A stretch of DNA of 64,000 nucleotides from the NCBI GenBank assembly GCA_964453335.1, contig CAYVOK010000013.1, positions 1 through 64,000 of the forward strand, written 5' to 3'. Below, one piece after another: positions 62,434-64,000 of this stretch; the first letter of the stretch is position 1, and every line of letters starts with the position of its first letter. The notes below the pieces were generated by a model. That model was not told the origin of the DNA. It made no database searches and worked only from the letters and a program-made list of their open reading frames with translations. This stretch comes from VGBO01 sp964453335 (lineage in GTDB: Bacteria; Actinomycetota; Acidimicrobiia; Acidimicrobiales; CAIXPF01). The translations under genes were made by a program, and so were the position numbers.

Positions 62434-63924
62434 ATGATCGTCGGTGCCGCACTGCTGCTCGTGCTCGTGGTGGTCGTCGTCGCGCTCACGACCCGCGCAG
62501 CCGTCGGGCGCAACGACACCGGCGTCGGTGCGGCACCGGCCGCACCGGCCGCACCGGCACCGCACCGTTCGCCCGTAGCGCATCTCGAGGACGACGTGCA
62601 GCGCTGGCGCGACGCCGGCGTGATCGACGAGGCGACCGCCGCAGCCGTGCTCGCATTCGAGCGCACCCGTCTGCAGACCGCACCGCCGCCCACCGCACCC
62701 CGGCCCGCGCCGACCACCCCCGCCCTGGTCCTCCCCCGTGCGCTCGAACCGGGGCGACGTGTCCCCGCAGCCGCCGAGGCCCTCGGCTACTTCGGCGGGC
62801 TGCTCGCGATCATCGGCATCGTGCTCCTCGTGACGCGCTACTGGCCCGATCTCGGGCTCGGTGGGCGGCTCGGGATCAGCGCCGGTGGTGCGGTCGTGCT
62901 GCACGGCGCCGGTCTCGCGGCACCCGAGGCCGCCGACCCTGCGTTCGCACGCATGCGCTGGTTCCTGTGGCTCGTCGCATCGGCGGCGGCGGCTGTCGCG
63001 GGTGGCGTCGTCGTCCACGACGGCATCGGGTCCGACGCCGGTGCGACGATCGCTCTCGCCGGGGCGACGGCGGTCGCCGTGCACGGTGTCGTCGCCCGGT
63101 GGTGGCAGGAACGGCCGGTGCAGCAGCTCACGTTCTTCGCGGCGATCGCCACCGGTGTCGGCGCGTTCGTGCACGGCGTGGCGGACCGGGCCGTCGTCGG
63201 GTCGGCCGTGTGGGTCGTCGGTGCGGCGTTCCTCGCGCTCGGCCTCACCCGACGGGTGCCGCTCGCCGCGGTGACCGAGGTCGTCGGGTCGATCGCCGTG
63301 GTCGTCGGCGCCGTGGTGCTCGCCGACGACCTGCGGGCGTACGGCCCACCGTTCACGATCCTCACCGCAGTCGCGCTGCTCGCGCTGTCGGCGGCACCGA
63401 TGTTCGACCTCGAGATCGGCGACCGGGTCGCAACCCTCCCGCCTGCGGTGGTCGCACTGTCCTTCGGCGTGCCGACGACGCTCGGCTACTACGCCGAGCA
63501 GGGAGGCATCGCGACGGGTGCGGTCACCTGGTCGATCGGTGTGGGCCTCATCGCCCTCGCCGCGAGCGGGCGGGTCCGCGCCACACCGCTGGTGGAGGCC
63601 GCAGGGGCGGCGGCGACGGTGGGTGGTGCCGCCCTCACCGGCGCCCAGGTCACCGGGTTCGGTCCGATCGCCGGGCTCGTGACCGCGGTCGCGCTCGTCG
63701 CGGCGGGGACGCGTCCCGGACGGGTGCTGCTGTCGTTGTTCGGCTCGATCGGCCTGCTCGTGAACGTGCCGTGGGCGATCGGCCACTTCTTCCCGGGCGA
63801 GGGCCGCGCACCGCTGCTCATCGCCGTGTCGGGGGCGTTGATCGTGGCGGTCGCCGCACTGCTCGCGCGCATGTCCGACCGATTCCGCACCGAACTCGGG
63901 CAGAACCGGCCGGCGCGCGTCTGA
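62434..63924 (+). CDS. DUF2157-like polytopic membrane protein
   Basis: 496 residues from ATG 62434 with a strong GGAGGA ribosome site. An N-terminal anchor (VGAALLLVLVVVVVALTT), an Ala/Pro linker, a cytosolic helical segment (HLEDDVQRWRDAGVIDEATAAAVLAFE, the DUF2157 entry motif) and about 12-13 further membrane segments (EALGYFGGLLAIIGIVLLVTRYWP ...). Function unknown; relatives occur beside transport or cell-envelope genes. Divergent from the cstR-like operon. Confidence 0.82.
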   Translation: MIVGAALLLVLVVVVVALTTRAAVGRNDTGVGAAPAAPAAPAPHRSPVAHLEDDVQRWRDAGVIDEATAAAVLAFERTRLQTAPPPTAPRPAPTTPALVLPRALEPGRRVPAAAEALGYFGGLLAIIGIVLLVTRYWPDLGLGGRLGISAGGAVVLHGAGLAAPEAADPAFARMRWFLWLVASAAAAVAGGVVVHDGIGSDAGATIALAGATAVAVHGVVARWWQERPVQQLTFFAAIATGVGAFVHGVADRAVVGSAVWVVGAAFLALGLTRRVPLAAVTEVVGSIAVVVGAVVLADDLRAYGPPFTILTAVALLALSAAPMFDLEIGDRVATLPPAVVALSFGVPTTLGYYAEQGGIATGAVTWSIGVGLIALAASGRVRATPLVEAAGAAATVGGAALTGAQVTGFGPIAGLVTAVALVAAGTRPGRVLLSLFGSIGLLVNVPWAIGHFFPGEGRAPLLIAVSGALIVAVAALLARMSDRFRTELGQNRPARV

Positions 63925-63927
63925 GGA

Positions 63928-64000
63928 TCAGCCCCGGCTGGGGAGCCGGACGTACGCCGTGCCGGTCGCCGACAGTTCGTCGTCCTGCTGGCGCGCCTGC
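63928..64000 (-). CDS. C-terminal end of an unidentified protein
   Basis: Only 23 codons and the stop are visible: DDELSATGTAYVRLPSRG at the end. The ending looks like the last strand of a hotdog thioesterase, but this is too short for assignment. Its 5' part is outside the window. Confidence 0.4.
   Translation of the reverse strand, partial: QARQQDDELSATGTAYVRLPSRG

Overview
This is a GC-rich actinobacterial chromosome segment, most likely from an Acidimicrobiia/Ilumatobacter-like lineage and probably a scaffolded draft or metagenome assembly, because two runs of exactly 100 N (2849-2948 and 18342-18441) join contigs. Supporting the placement: a CrgA-PknB-PbpA-RodA-PstP-FhaB-FhaA cell-division/signalling cluster with an adjacent tRNA-Leu(CAG), an F420-type oxidoreductase, many acyl-CoA enzymes, a form II CoxL-like protein, duplicated branched-chain amino acid permeases, and GTG starts with GTGA/ATGA gene overlaps. 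The exact taxon is inference.

Layout. 1-1690: relic of an integrative element (truncated exported repeat protein, Xis-like HTH, C-terminal stub of a tyrosine recombinase) next to the 3' end of tRNA-Ala(TGC). 1.7-16.3 kb: a lipoprotein, a ketosynthase/acyl-CoA ligase pair, glyA behind a ZTP (pfl) riboswitch, an HpaB-family protein, a secreted TAP-like peptidase, a TPP enzyme, a thioesterase, a zinc alcohol dehydrogenase, purU and an acyl-CoA dehydrogenase. 16.3-26.3 kb: a minus-strand run with sixA-like, CoA-binding, metY-like and two sets of liv ABC transporter genes. 26.5-29.2 kb: a solitary form II coxL-like gene and a small zinc-ribbon-like membrane protein. 29.2-37 kb: the cell-wall/Ser-Thr kinase cluster. 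37-43.4 kb: TetR, hydrolase, thioesterase, photolyase, YqgE and a paired acyl-CoA dehydrogenase operon. 43.4-48.6 kb: gcvT-gcvP behind a tandem glycine riboswitch, facing a GrdB-family gene with one in-frame TGA that is best read as selenocysteine. 48.6-54.3 kb: ferredoxin and a GyrA/GyrB-type (topoisomerase IV-like) pair whose promoter carries a LexA-type box. 54.3-64 kb: LLM oxidoreductase, metallo-beta-lactamase, prolyl oligopeptidase, hydrolase, desaturase, a CstR-like/LarB/LarC operon, a DUF2157-like membrane protein and the end of another gene.

Metabolic themes: one-carbon and glycine metabolism (glyA, purU, gcvT, gcvP, two riboswitch classes, a GrdB-like redox protein), acyl-CoA chemistry, and uptake of branched-chain amino acids or similar small solutes.

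Expression: many genes that begin a transcription unit carry a TANNNT hexamer ending 6-9 nt before the start codon, usually without an obvious Shine-Dalgarno sequence. This points to widespread leaderless transcription and helped choose several starts. Genes inside operons instead use GTGA/ATGA overlaps.

The observations most worth following are the probable selenoprotein opposite gcvT, and a two-cysteine CstR-like repressor heading the nickel-pincer genes larB-larC.
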